NCBI GenBank assembly: GCA_964540445.1 | Contig: CAZIMF010000013.1 | Location: 1 to 18,399 of the forward strand | Length of the DNA stretch: 18,399 nt | Origin: JALQXV01 sp964540445 | GTDB lineage: Bacteria > Patescibacteriota > Saccharimonadia > Saccharimonadales > 2-12-FULL-41-12 | Direction of reading: 5' to 3' | Part shown: positions 1 to 6,854 of the stretch, in pieces | Numbering within the stretch: position 1 is the stretch's first letter | How the letters are laid out: the number at the start of each line of letters is the position of its first letter | The notes under the pieces: generated by a model | Seen by the model: the letters and a program-made list of their open reading frames with translations, nothing else | What the model was told of the DNA's origin: nothing | Database searches by the model: none | Translations under genes and position numbers: made by a program

Positions 1-1
1 C

Positions 2-484
2 TATGCAGAAGAAGTTGCTGAGCCCGAGATAGTTACATTATTTTACGAAGTGCGGCAAAAAATAGCGGAGCTAGAACCTGCAAGTGTTGCTGAAATGGAT
101 GCGCTATTTGAAGAAATTGTAATAATTCTGGCTGAGCCAGAGCAACCTACTGTAGGCGAGCATTCTGCTGAACTCTTCAATGATGAGCCCGTTGCTTCTG
201 AAGAAAAGTTAACAGTTCTTGTAACGGAAATTTTTGTGATGCTTGGTATTGAAGTTGAGCAGCAGCAAATTAAAAGAATGGTGGAGCTACTAGTTTCTCA
301 AAAACAAAGTTTTAGCCAGTTGTTGCAACAAGATGCATCGGATCGAGGTACACATGAGATACTCAATCACATAGCCGGGTTATTTAGCGCTATTAAGCAA
401 GTACTGCAGCCATTACACGTCTTGCTTGGCAAAATAGTTATGCTATCGGCCAGTAGGCCGCAGTTAGTAGTTCAAAGCGCGTAA
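2..484 (+). CDS. unknown protein, 3' end of gene (5' truncated by window)
   Basis: The frame is open from base 2 to the TAA at 482-484. A GTG at 50 could be read as a start, but the residues before it (YAEEVAEPEIVTLFYE) continue in the same style, so the gene very probably begins before the window. The visible 160 residues are acidic and helical, rich in Glu, Gln, Leu and Val, with no Cys, no signal peptide and no clear membrane segment. I recognise no family. It converges on the response regulator gene, with 8 bases between the two stop codons and no obvious terminator hairpin. Confidence 0.7.
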   Translation, partial: YAEEVAEPEIVTLFYEVRQKIAELEPASVAEMDALFEEIVIILAEPEQPTVGEHSAELFNDEPVASEEKLTVLVTEIFVMLGIEVEQQQIKRMVELLVSQKQSFSQLLQQDASDRGTHEILNHIAGLFSAIKQVLQPLHVLLGKIVMLSASRPQLVVQSA

Positions 485-492
485 TATTGAGG

Positions 493-858
493 TCATTGAA
501 GTAGTTGGCTGACTGTTTTTACCAGTTCGGCAGGTGCGACGCCGGCCTTAAGCATGTATTTGCTTGCTCCTAGACTTTCCACGCGTTCACGAGTTTTTGC
601 GTCCGAGAGGTTACTTAGGACGAGTACTTTTACATCAGGATAATTCTTCTTTATGTCGACGGCTTCTAAAAATTCAATGCCACCCATAACCGGCATAAGA
701 ACATCGAGGAGTATGACATCAGGCTTAACTGTCTTTAGTTGTTGGAGGGCGATTTTACCGTTTCCAGCTTGGTAGACTTTAAATTTTTCAAAATCAAACA
801 ACATGGCATATACATCACGAAGGGCGGCTTCATCTTCAACGATTAATATTGTTTTCAT
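493..858 (-). CDS. single-domain response regulator (CheY-like receiver)
   Basis: This is a stand-alone receiver domain of 121 residues with no output domain. The acidic pocket (E8, D9, E10), the phospho-acceptor D52 in LLDVLMP, S82 at the switch Thr/Ser position and K104 in YMLKAG are all present, so it should accept phosphate. It is the last gene of the minus-strand operon, and its start lies 23 bases inside the 3' end of the PAS histidine kinase gene, so the kinase is its likely phosphodonor. With no DNA-binding domain it must act through protein contact, as in chemotaxis-like, phosphorelay or motility control. The target is not visible here. Confidence 0.93.
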   Translation of the reverse strand: MKTILIVEDEAALRDVYAMLFDFEKFKVYQAGNGKIALQQLKTVKPDVILLDVLMPVMGGIEFLEAVDIKKNYPDVKVLVLSNLSDAKTRERVESLGASKYMLKAGVAPAELVKTVSQLLQ

Positions 859-2008
859 GCTGTTTTTTAGTAGGCAACTTTACTGTGAATGTCGTTCCTT
901 TACCTGGCACAGATGTAACACTAATTGTACCATCATGTAGGTCAATTAATTTTTTTGCCCAGTATAAACCTAACCCATTCCCACTAACGGTTGACTTAGG
1001 ATTATGAACGCGGGAGAATTTTTGGAAAAGTTTTGGTATGTCGTCACGTGATATGCCAATGCCTTTGTCTTTAATTTGAATAATTTTATATTTTGCCGAT
1101 GTGCTTAGCGATACGTTTACTATACTTTTGGGCGAGCTATATTTACATGCGTTGCTTAATAGATTTTCAATCACCATGCGGATGTGAAGTGGGTCGACAT
1201 TACAGATTACAGATTTTACAGTTGAGCTAAAGCGTATTTTGTCTAAGCAATCTTTATTACCTGCTTCTTGGCTACTAATAACTTCACGTAATAAAGAGAC
1301 TAAATCGATATCTTTTCGAATTGGAACAATTTTATTTGCGTCGGCCTGAGCAATCTTAAGAAGATCATTAATAATGTGGAGCTGATTATTATTGTAGTCA
1401 TAGGCTTTTTGCAGCATAGCAATCTGAGGCTTAGTTAAATCACCTACATAACCGCCGAGTAACATCCCCATATATTGTTTTACGACGGTAGCCGGAGTGC
1501 GCAACTGATGCGATGCAATTGAGATAAACTCATCTTTGCTATTCTCAAGTTCAGTTTCTTGGGTAATATCACGAAAAACTTCGATTGCACCCAATGGCTC
1601 ATCGTTAAGCATTAATGGCGAAACCGTAACGGCAGCCGGGACACGACTGCCATCTTTTCTACGATAGTACACGCGTTTAAAGACGGGGTTCCCGCTTAGG
1701 AAGGCCTCGGTGATTGGCCGATCAATATTAGGTATAACCTTGCCTTCATCATCTTCAGCAATGATTGTCTCCGGATACCATTTTCCTACAACTTCATCGG
1801 CTTGAAAGCCGAGGATATCTAGCGCAACTTTGTTGATGCGAGTAATATTGCCTCGTTCGTCGGTAGTAATTGCGCCTTCGCCAATACTAAAGAAAAGAGC
1901 GTCGGCTTCGGGATTGCCAAGACTTTTAAATGAAAGCGAGGATAATGCTGACTTAGCCCGAGTTTTAATGGTGGGCTTTTGCTGTTTCATGCCAATTCCA
2001 TCAATCAT
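836..2008 (-). CDS. soluble PAS-domain sensor histidine kinase
   Basis: The 390-residue protein has a PAS domain (about 36-150, with the GAIEVFRDIT end typical of PAS/PAC), a HisKA dimerisation helix with phospho-acceptor H167 in ASHQLRTP, and a HATPase_c domain: N box around N282/N286 (ENLLSNACKY), G1 box DKGIGIS at 314-320 and G2 box GNGLGLYWAK at 343-352. There is no membrane segment, so it is cytosolic and senses through PAS, or through the membrane protein two genes upstream. The start at 2008 overlaps the previous gene by 8 bases. M7 at 1990 is an alternative, and neither has a strong Shine-Dalgarno. Its 3' end overlaps the receiver gene by 23 bases, a translational-coupling arrangement. 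Confidence 0.92.
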   Translation of the reverse strand: MIDGIGMKQQKPTIKTRAKSALSSLSFKSLGNPEADALFFSIGEGAITTDERGNITRINKVALDILGFQADEVVGKWYPETIIAEDDEGKVIPNIDRPITEAFLSGNPVFKRVYYRRKDGSRVPAAVTVSPLMLNDEPLGAIEVFRDITQETELENSKDEFISIASHQLRTPATVVKQYMGMLLGGYVGDLTKPQIAMLQKAYDYNNNQLHIINDLLKIAQADANKIVPIRKDIDLVSLLREVISSQEAGNKDCLDKIRFSSTVKSVICNVDPLHIRMVIENLLSNACKYSSPKSIVNVSLSTSAKYKIIQIKDKGIGISRDDIPKLFQKFSRVHNPKSTVSGNGLGLYWAKKLIDLHDGTISVTSVPGKGTTFTVKLPTKKQHENNINR

Positions 2009-2264
2009 TGTTTGTGGATGATAACGCTAGTAAATCATGTGTAAATGATTCGACATCCCGTGTATCATTTGTCAGCAAGGCAAATGCCATAGTCGACCAG
2101 TTTACAAGTTTTGGTAAGTTTCGTTCGGTTAATGTCTCGGGGGTGATTCCTAGATGAGTACTAATCTGTCTCCTGATAAAACGTTCGCCCGCAGGCCCAA
2201 GGTACTCTTCGCAAACGCGAACAATATCATCGTAGAGAGTGGTGGCCGGGGATTGAGCAGGCAT
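2001..2264 (-). CDS. small helical protein of unknown function in kinase operon
   Basis: This 87-residue protein has no signal peptide, no membrane segment and a single Cys. The N-terminal half (DDIVRVCEEYLGPAGERFIRRQ) looks like a compact helical domain and the rest is amphipathic helix. I cannot name the family. A perfect AGGAGG (2275-2280) lies inside the last codons of the upstream membrane protein gene, 5 bases separate that gene's stop from this start, and its own TGA overlaps the kinase start. The context suggests a partner or modulator of the PAS kinase, which is inference. Confidence 0.8.
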   Translation of the reverse strand: MPAQSPATTLYDDIVRVCEEYLGPAGERFIRRQISTHLGITPETLTERNLPKLVNWSTMAFALLTNDTRDVESFTHDLLALSSTNND

Positions 2265-2269
2265 ATAAA

Positions 2270-3172
2270 CTAAACCTCCTCGATCTGTTTGAGTTTTTTA
2301 GCACCGCGGGCAACCAGACCATAGCCTAGGGCGTATAAGGCCACCAACACATATAAAACTAGTAACAACGGAGTAAGATCCAGGCGGTTTAATCGTTCTG
2401 ATAAAGTGGTAATTATCTGGACAAGTATAGAAAGTAAAGTAATTACGAGAATACCTTTGGTTATATTGCTAAGGGCTCTTTTATATATACGCCCCCGCAC
2501 ACAATCTTTGTAAAGTTGTAGATTTCGGGCTGCCTTAATTGCAATACACCACACATAGACATAGGGGATGGCCAATGTCAGAAGCACTAGCAAGATCGGC
2601 ATATAATAGAGCGACTCGGTAGTGGCGTTTTGAGGGCGTGAGGTAATGAGCCAGGTGAATAAACTAGAAAGTACAATGGGGCCAAGTAGTGACAAGATAG
2701 GGCTGGTAGTAACTTTTTTATCTTTTAGGGTAGCAACGAGCCCTTCGGCACCACGAGAAATATATACAAAGCCCACAAGAGGGAACAAGAGAGCAATATA
2801 GTTGCGGATAACAGTAAATACTTCAATTGAGCCAGGATGAGAAAAATCAAGATAACTAATGAGTGAACCAAGAATTGATGCAATGGGCAGCCCAAATGCT
2901 AATATCATTAAGCCGGTTGCTAAAGATTGAAGCGGTCTACCCTCTTTTGTCTTAGTAACATTATCGGCGTAGGCTTTGAATCGGAGAAAGCCGTACAAAG
3001 CTGTAAAGTACACAGCTGCAATTGGAGCGATAACCGTCAGATTAAGCCAGCGTGCATCGTTTTGTGAAATATCATATCTTTTTAGCACTTCAGGATCGGT
3101 AGGAAGGGAAAACGCAAGAGCTATATATACAGCCATTAAAGCAAAGAAAACCCAGAAATATTTTTTGTGCAC
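2270..3172 (-). CDS. multi-pass membrane protein, first gene of signalling operon
   Basis: The 300-residue protein has about eight hydrophobic segments, roughly at 6-24, 46-65, 85-108, 122-142, 157-178, 190-213, 233-258 and 268-290, with short basic loops. The family is not recognised. The start is GTG at 3172, preceded by GGAGAAGG (about 7 bases away). It heads the operon with the 87-aa protein, the soluble PAS kinase and the receiver protein. As the kinase has no membrane part, this protein could be its membrane sensor or the process it monitors, but nothing in the sequence proves that. Confidence 0.85.
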   Translation of the reverse strand: MHKKYFWVFFALMAVYIALAFSLPTDPEVLKRYDISQNDARWLNLTVIAPIAAVYFTALYGFLRFKAYADNVTKTKEGRPLQSLATGLMILAFGLPIASILGSLISYLDFSHPGSIEVFTVIRNYIALLFPLVGFVYISRGAEGLVATLKDKKVTTSPILSLLGPIVLSSLFTWLITSRPQNATTESLYYMPILLVLLTLAIPYVYVWCIAIKAARNLQLYKDCVRGRIYKRALSNITKGILVITLLSILVQIITTLSERLNRLDLTPLLLVLYVLVALYALGYGLVARGAKKLKQIEEV

Positions 3173-3216
3173 TGTTAACCCTTCTCCATCAATCTATTTA
3201 GGTAATTATGTCTTAA

Positions 3217-3222
3217 ATTATA
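3217..3222 (-). promoter_or_regulatory. possible -10 of the membrane protein/kinase operon
   Basis: On the minus strand a TATAAT hexamer sits about 45 bases before the GTG start at 3172. The upstream -35 region is weak (TTTTAA at 17-bp spacing). It is the best promoter candidate for the four-gene operon. Confidence 0.35.
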
Positions 3223-3369
3223 GCTATATTTGTCTACACTTAAAATAGTATTCATCAATAATAGATACCAGGAATTTAATCATTCGAGAATGAAATATAT
3301 TACAGCGCAAATATCTTTACCAGTTAAGTTGTGGCAAGGTTTTAAATAAATATGTTCAAGATCACATAC

Positions 3370-3397
3370 TTGACATATTTATAATGTTTAGTATGAT
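3370..3397 (+). promoter_or_regulatory. promoter of the LysM/Rpf-like gene
   Basis: TTGACA (3370-3375), a 16-bp spacer and TATGAT (3392-3397) form a near-consensus housekeeping promoter. Transcription would begin near 3404, giving a 5' leader of about 125 nt. The rest of the 3173-3528 gap, between the divergent operons, is AT-rich and shows no convincing gene. Confidence 0.75.
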
Positions 3398-3398
3398 T

Positions 3399-3449
3399 AA
3401 AGCTTGTGCTTGCTCTTTTTGAGGTGGAGAGGCACAAACCCTTAGCTTT
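3399..3449 (+). promoter_or_regulatory. structured 5' leader of the LysM/Rpf-like gene
   Basis: Two nested complementary pairs can fold: AAAGCT (3399-3404) with AGCTTT (3444-3449), or TTGTGC (3404-3409) with GCACAA (3432-3437), sharing one base. Inside them CTC/GAG (3413-3415, 3421-3423) can close a T5 loop. The purine-rich strand GAGGTGGAGAGGCAC follows. Actinobacterial rpf genes are known to carry c-di-AMP (ydaO-type) riboswitches, but I cannot match that consensus here and the leader is short for one. A structured leader is all I claim. Confidence 0.3.
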
Positions 3450-3528
3450 GTATCCAACAAAAAACACAGAAATTTAATCCTAATTTAATTATTAGTGGGT
3501 ACAGTATGGGCAGGGTATAGGAGGTTCT

Positions 3529-4152
3529 ATGCGTTTACACGCAATAATCGCGGCATTATCGCTTGCGACAGTTTTTGTGATGCTCGACGGAAGTTCAGCT
3601 CACGCACAAACACCAGAAGAAACGAATATTAAAGCGCCCATAAATGTGGTGGTCGAACCAGGCGATAATCTGACTGGCATTGCTACCGCAAACGGCACAA
3701 CGTACGTACGGCTCTTCGATGCAAATACACAGATTGCTGACCCAGACATTATTAATCCAGGCGACAACATACGCGTACCGGCGGCAGACGAGGTACTAGC
3801 TAGTCGTCCGTTACCAGAAAATGCGCCTGTGCAGGCACCTATAGCTCAATCAGCTGTGCAACCACGAGCTGCTCGACAAGCAACACCAGCAACTCCAACA
3901 GCTGCCAGCACTGGCGGCAGTGTATGGGATAGCATTGCTCGTTGTGAATCGGGCGGAAACTGGTCTATCAATACCGGCAATGGCTATTACGGAGGATTAC
4001 AGTTCTCACTTTCAAGTTGGCGTGGAGTCGGTGGTAGCGGGTTGCCAAGTCAAGCGAGCAGAGAAGAGCAGATTGCACGAGCTGAGATACTAAAAGCTCG
4101 TCAGGGCTGGGGTGCATGGCCAGCTTGCACAGCTAAGCTCGGTCTTCGTTAG
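3529..4152 (+). CDS. secreted LysM + resuscitation-promoting-factor-like transglycosylase
   Basis: This is a secreted peptidoglycan-cleaving enzyme of 207 residues. The order is a signal peptide (1-26, cleavage after AHA), a LysM wall-binding domain (about 38-84, VVEPGDNLTGIA to INPGDNIRVP), a Pro/Ala/Gln linker (85-128) and an Rpf/lysozyme-like domain (131-207). In the last, E140 of RCESGGNW is the expected catalytic Glu, and C139 with C200 the expected disulfide. The YYGGLQFS and GWGAWPAC motifs are typical of Rpf domains. AGGAGGT lies 6 bases before the ATG. Such proteins are known in Actinobacteria and are common in Saccharibacteria, where they may cut the organism's own or its host's wall. 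It is monocistronic, with its own promoter and leader. Confidence 0.95.
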   Translation: MRLHAIIAALSLATVFVMLDGSSAHAQTPEETNIKAPINVVVEPGDNLTGIATANGTTYVRLFDANTQIADPDIINPGDNIRVPAADEVLASRPLPENAPVQAPIAQSAVQPRAARQATPATPTAASTGGSVWDSIARCESGGNWSINTGNGYYGGLQFSLSSWRGVGGSGLPSQASREEQIARAEILKARQGWGAWPACTAKLGLR

Positions 4153-4167
4153 TTTAGAACTAACGAA
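4145..4167. terminator. hairpin over two convergent stop codons
   Basis: A perfect 10-bp stem, TTCGTTAGTT (4145-4154) and AACTAACGAA (4158-4167), with a 3-nt loop, contains the stop codons of both the plus-strand Rpf-like gene (4150-4152) and the minus-strand 82-aa gene (4160-4162). There is only a weak T-run on the plus side (CTTTAAG), so it is a terminator-like or transcript-end-protecting hairpin shared by the two genes. Confidence 0.55.
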
Positions 4168-4408
4168 CTTTAAGCATCAACCGCAAATTTGATAGGTAAT
4201 GCTTAGGGTCAACTTGGGGGTGTTTACGTAAGTAACCCACATGGCTTTCAATGAAGGGGACAGTACTGTCTGGATAGGCAATGGTATCTATACTGTAGCC
4301 TGGCTCAGTATGATATGACTCATCCTCAACCATCAGCTGAAGCTCTTTAATGATCTCAGATTCTTGCATATAGCTTTTCATCTTAGATTTGATATATGCG
4401 GACGGCAT
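4160..4408 (-). CDS. hypothetical protein, 82 aa
   Basis: The protein is soluble and charged, with no Cys and no membrane segment. The middle (EPGYSIDTIAYPDSTVPFIESHVGYLRKHPQVDP) is followed by YLSNLRLMLKVR. The ATG at 4408 has AAAGGA about 7 bases upstream, and this AAAGGA is part of the last codons of the 19-codon ORF just before it. No family is recognised. It is convergent with the Rpf-like gene, with overlapping terminator-like structure. Confidence 0.7.
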   Translation of the reverse strand: MPSAYIKSKMKSYMQESEIIKELQLMVEDESYHTEPGYSIDTIAYPDSTVPFIESHVGYLRKHPQVDPKHYLSNLRLMLKVR

Positions 4409-4412
4409 GTGA

Positions 4413-4472
4413 CTATCCTTTCGCTGGCTTTTTAGGTTTCTTTACTTCTTTTCGGCCTCTGTCTTTTGACAT
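4413..4472 (-). CDS. possible 19-aa basic peptide ORF
   Basis: Minus-strand ATG at 4472, stop TAG at 4413-4415. The product is very basic: MSKDRGRKEV followed by a KKPKKP repeat. This reminds me of the start of short Lys/Pro-rich hypothetical proteins seen in many bacteria, but I cannot verify that. It ends 4 bases before the 82-aa gene, whose Shine-Dalgarno lies within its last codons, an arrangement that favours coupled translation. Its own Shine-Dalgarno (GAAAGAG) is weak. It is too short to call safely. Confidence 0.35.
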   Translation of the reverse strand: MSKDRGRKEVKKPKKPAKG

Positions 4473-4573
4473 AGTAGTGCTCTTTCGTACGTTATCGTTA
4501 CTCCACTTAATCGAACGACAAGCTTGTCTTCATTCTCTAAATAATGATTCAGGTTGAAGTTGACTAGTTGCAT
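4442..4573 (-). CDS. possible 43-aa ORF overlapping the 19-aa ORF
   Basis: The minus-strand ATG at 4573 opens 43 codons (MQLVNFNLNHYLENEDKLVV, then RLSGVTITYERALL and a basic tail) ending at 4442. The composition is protein-like, but there is no clear Shine-Dalgarno. The best -10 hexamer (TATAAT at 4577-4582) lies only 3 bases upstream, too close even for a leaderless start. It overlaps the 19-aa ORF in another frame, so at most one of them may be real. Confidence 0.25.
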   Translation of the reverse strand: MQLVNFNLNHYLENEDKLVVRLSGVTITYERALLCQKTEAEKK

Positions 4574-4576
4574 ATA

Positions 4577-4582
4577 ATTATA
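4577..4582 (-). promoter_or_regulatory. possible -10 upstream of the 82-aa gene group
   Basis: A perfect TATAAT on the minus strand (within GAGTATAATTAT). No good -35 is visible at 16-18 bp. It would start transcription near 4570, upstream of the 19-aa and 82-aa reading frames. Confidence 0.35.
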
Positions 4583-4615
4583 CTCTAATTAGCCTACTAA
4601 CCCTAATTCGTAATG

Positions 4616-5326
4616 CTAACGGTATTCAGGATTTTCAAAATCAAAACGGCTACCAGCGTCCCATTCACTTCGCTGGTTACCGTGCGCAGGGATACCGCCT
4701 TGTTGTTTGAGCATTTTGGCAAAATGCATTAAGTTCCAGGTCATAAAAGTAGTATTACGGTTGGTAAAGTCATTCTGGGGGCCGCCTGAATCTTTGTCAA
4801 GATAACTTGGGCCGGGGCCTGCTTCGCCAATCCAGCCAGCATCGGCTTGTGGGGGTATTGTGTAGCCGACGTGTTGCAGACTGTATAAAACATTCATGGC
4901 GCAGTGCTTAACGCCATCTTCATTCCCGGTAATAATGCAGCCACCGACTTTACCGTAAAATGCATACTGACCTTTGTTGTTCAGCTCGCTTGAACAGGCA
5001 TACAGGCGCTCAATTATTTTTTTCATAACCGAGCTGTTATCTCCCAACCAAATAGGACCACACAAAATCAGTATGTCGGCTTCCTGTACTTTTTTATAAA
5101 GCGTTGGCCATTCGTCTGTTTTCCAGCCGTGCTCGGTCATATCTGGGTATACGCCAGTCGCAATATCATGATCAATGGTGCGGATCAGTTCGGTTTGCAC
5201 GCCGTTCTTCTCCATAATTTTTTGGCTGACAGCGATTAAGTCCTCGGTATTGCTAATGTCCGGTGATTTTTTAAGAGTGTTATTAAAAAACAATGCTTTT
5301 AGCCCACTAAAATCTATATCGTCCAT
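4616..5326 (-). CDS. flavodoxin-fold NAD(P)H-dependent (FMN) oxidoreductase
   Basis: This is a 236-residue cytosolic flavoprotein of the NADPH-dependent FMN reductase/flavodoxin-like family. Visible marks are the N-terminal phosphate-binding segment (FFNNTLKKSPDISNTEDLI, 13-31), the GPIWLGDNS motif (90-98) that packs on the flavin ring, and GGCIITGNEDG (128-138). The C-terminal extension ends in QRSEWDAGSRFDFENPEYR, a tail I associate with this subgroup in Gram-positive bacteria. Substrates may be quinones, nitro compounds or free flavin, and the sequence does not decide. The ATG at 5326 has GGGAG 5 bases upstream. It appears to be a single-gene unit. Confidence 0.9.
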   Translation of the reverse strand: MDDIDFSGLKALFFNNTLKKSPDISNTEDLIAVSQKIMEKNGVQTELIRTIDHDIATGVYPDMTEHGWKTDEWPTLYKKVQEADILILCGPIWLGDNSSVMKKIIERLYACSSELNNKGQYAFYGKVGGCIITGNEDGVKHCAMNVLYSLQHVGYTIPPQADAGWIGEAGPGPSYLDKDSGGPQNDFTNRNTTFMTWNLMHFAKMLKQQGGIPAHGNQRSEWDAGSRFDFENPEYR

Positions 5327-5373
5327 AGCTACTCCCAGCTGTTAATTTCTACTGTAATAATAACAGAAACAGG

Positions 5374-6099
5374 TTAATCTATTCGATAAAAATGACTATC
5401 GATCAGCTTCTTGTATGGATCCCAAATTTGGCGAGCTTTTTTGTGAGTTAGGGTAGACATTTTTACAAGGATTACTAAAAGCATGGTTAGGCCGGTGCAC
5501 AGAACAGCTGTTAAGAATTGATAGACTATACCTTGACCAGCATCAAGAAAGAGAATAAAAGAGAGTGTGATGCTAAATAGTATGAACATTATCATCCACT
5601 CATTATTAAATACTTTATTAGTCATTTGCATCGAGAAATTTGTTCTGTTTTGCTGGTTAGCTACCAATTTATCAAGAAGTTTATCCATCTCCTCAGCATG
5701 CTCACCCTCATACTCAAGGCAGTAGGTAAGTAGTTGTTCATATTTTTCTTCACCCTCGGCTGGTTTTTGTTGGCGAATTGAAGATTTTAGATAATTAATA
5801 AACATGTCCTGAATCTCATTACGCAAATGTTTTGGGAGTCTTTTAAGGCTAATCACCATGGCAAAGATTGCGTTTGCTTCTGACCGTACAATTTTGTGCA
5901 GTTCTTCAACACGACCTTTCTGTGCACCAAGGATAGGTGCGATATAAAAACCGTATAAGAATGAGTTAACTGAGAAAAGAGTGAGAGCACCACTCTCAAA
6001 TTTTTTGTCTGGTGTGATAAGAACAAGAACGCTAAAAATAATAAATAAACCAATAAAGTATTGGGTGAGTCGTATTTTTTGGAGTAAAAGATATTTCAT
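5374..6099 (-). CDS. 4-TM membrane protein, bestrophin-like topology
   Basis: The 241-residue protein has two N-terminal membrane segments (about 12-30 and 40-60), a charged helical cytoplasmic region (62-160) and two more membrane segments (about 168-186 and 190-212) before a polar tail (IWDPYKKLIDSHFYRID). This 2+2 layout with a long helical middle resembles the DUF4239 bestrophin-like family, but I see no diagnostic motif, so the link is tentative. The Shine-Dalgarno is weak. A TATGAT hexamer (6131-6136, minus strand) about 30 bases upstream is a likely -10. Confidence 0.8.
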   Translation of the reverse strand: MKYLLLQKIRLTQYFIGLFIIFSVLVLITPDKKFESGALTLFSVNSFLYGFYIAPILGAQKGRVEELHKIVRSEANAIFAMVISLKRLPKHLRNEIQDMFINYLKSSIRQQKPAEGEEKYEQLLTYCLEYEGEHAEEMDKLLDKLVANQQNRTNFSMQMTNKVFNNEWMIMFILFSITLSFILFLDAGQGIVYQFLTAVLCTGLTMLLVILVKMSTLTHKKARQIWDPYKKLIDSHFYRID

Positions 6100-6143
6100 A
6101 TTTCTTTGTTGTAATGCTTAATTTAATTCAATCATACTCTATT

Positions 6144-6800
6144 TTAATTAAAAAAGCTGCCTACCTGCGCGCGGAGAGTGACATCAGGTAGGTAATAGGT
6201 ATGTTGAGAATTGGCTTGCTCAAGTACAAAATTTGCTAGCTCGGCCGCGTCGATTGCATTTGCAGCTAGATCCTTTGTGGCAATAATATTCGGGTAGAGG
6301 TTAGTAATTTGGTAAACGTCTGGCTTGAATTCTTTTTGAAGCGATTTAAAAAAATGCATTTGGGCAGCTTTTGAAGCACCGTACGCTTCATCCGTTGCAT
6401 TCGGCTGGAGCGCACTAGTAGCAATGACATTAATTATTCTTGCTCGTGGGACAGAAAGAGCTAGACCGCGAGCCATATATACAGCCGGAAAATAATTAGT
6501 TTGCATCTGCTTTGCAAAGTCTGCTGGTTGTGTTTCCAGCAACCCACCGCCAATATAACCACCAACATTATTGATAAGGCAAACTGCACCACCTAGTTGC
6601 TCGGCTGTCAGACTCTTCCAAAAGTTCTCACAGGCAACAGAATCGCCGGCATCAAATTGTTGGTATTGAACTGAGGCCTCCAGGTTTTCTGGACGAGCCG
6701 AACGACCGATTCCGATTACGTTCCAACCCGCGGCCTGAAACACATTAGCAAGCACTAACCCAAGGCCTCGACTAGCTCCGGTTACAACAACTGTTTTCAT
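6144..6800 (-). CDS. short-chain dehydrogenase/reductase (SDR)
   Basis: A classical SDR of 218 residues with an NAD(P) Rossmann fold. The cofactor loop TGASRGLG (7-14), the NNVGG motif (77-81) and the catalytic Ser/Tyr/Lys (S129 in IATSA, Y140 and K144 in YGASK) are intact. It is slightly short for the family and lacks the long substrate loop, so the substrate cannot be named. The ATG at 6800 has no Shine-Dalgarno. An extended -10 (TGCTATGAT) sits 6 bases before it, pointing to a leaderless transcript. Confidence 0.9.
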   Translation of the reverse strand: MKTVVVTGASRGLGLVLANVFQAAGWNVIGIGRSARPENLEASVQYQQFDAGDSVACENFWKSLTAEQLGGAVCLINNVGGYIGGGLLETQPADFAKQMQTNYFPAVYMARGLALSVPRARIINVIATSALQPNATDEAYGASKAAQMHFFKSLQKEFKPDVYQITNLYPNIIATKDLAANAIDAAELANFVLEQANSQHTYYLPDVTLRAQVGSFFN

Positions 6801-6806
6801 AGGTTC

Positions 6807-6815
6807 ATCATAGCA
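6807..6815 (-). promoter_or_regulatory. extended -10 of the SDR gene (leaderless start)
   Basis: TGCTATGAT on the minus strand ends 6 bases before the ATG at 6800, with no recognisable -35. Transcription would begin at or next to the A of the ATG. The same nine bases precede three other genes of this window. Confidence 0.7.
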
Positions 6816-6854
6816 GATACGTCTGTCGGTAACGATAATCCGTAAATAAAGTAT

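Noticed and set aside
3290..3349. 19-codon frame MKYITAQISLPVKLWQGFK in the divergent gap
   Set aside because: There is no proper Shine-Dalgarno or promoter for it, and it is too short to separate from chance.
3399..3528. c-di-AMP (ydaO) riboswitch before the Rpf-like gene
   Set aside because: The leader is shorter than that class usually needs, and the conserved GGGGAACC and GCCGAAT-type blocks are not seen.
5853..6053. 66-codon minus-strand frame with a hydrophobic start
   Set aside because: It is an out-of-frame shadow inside the 4-TM protein gene.
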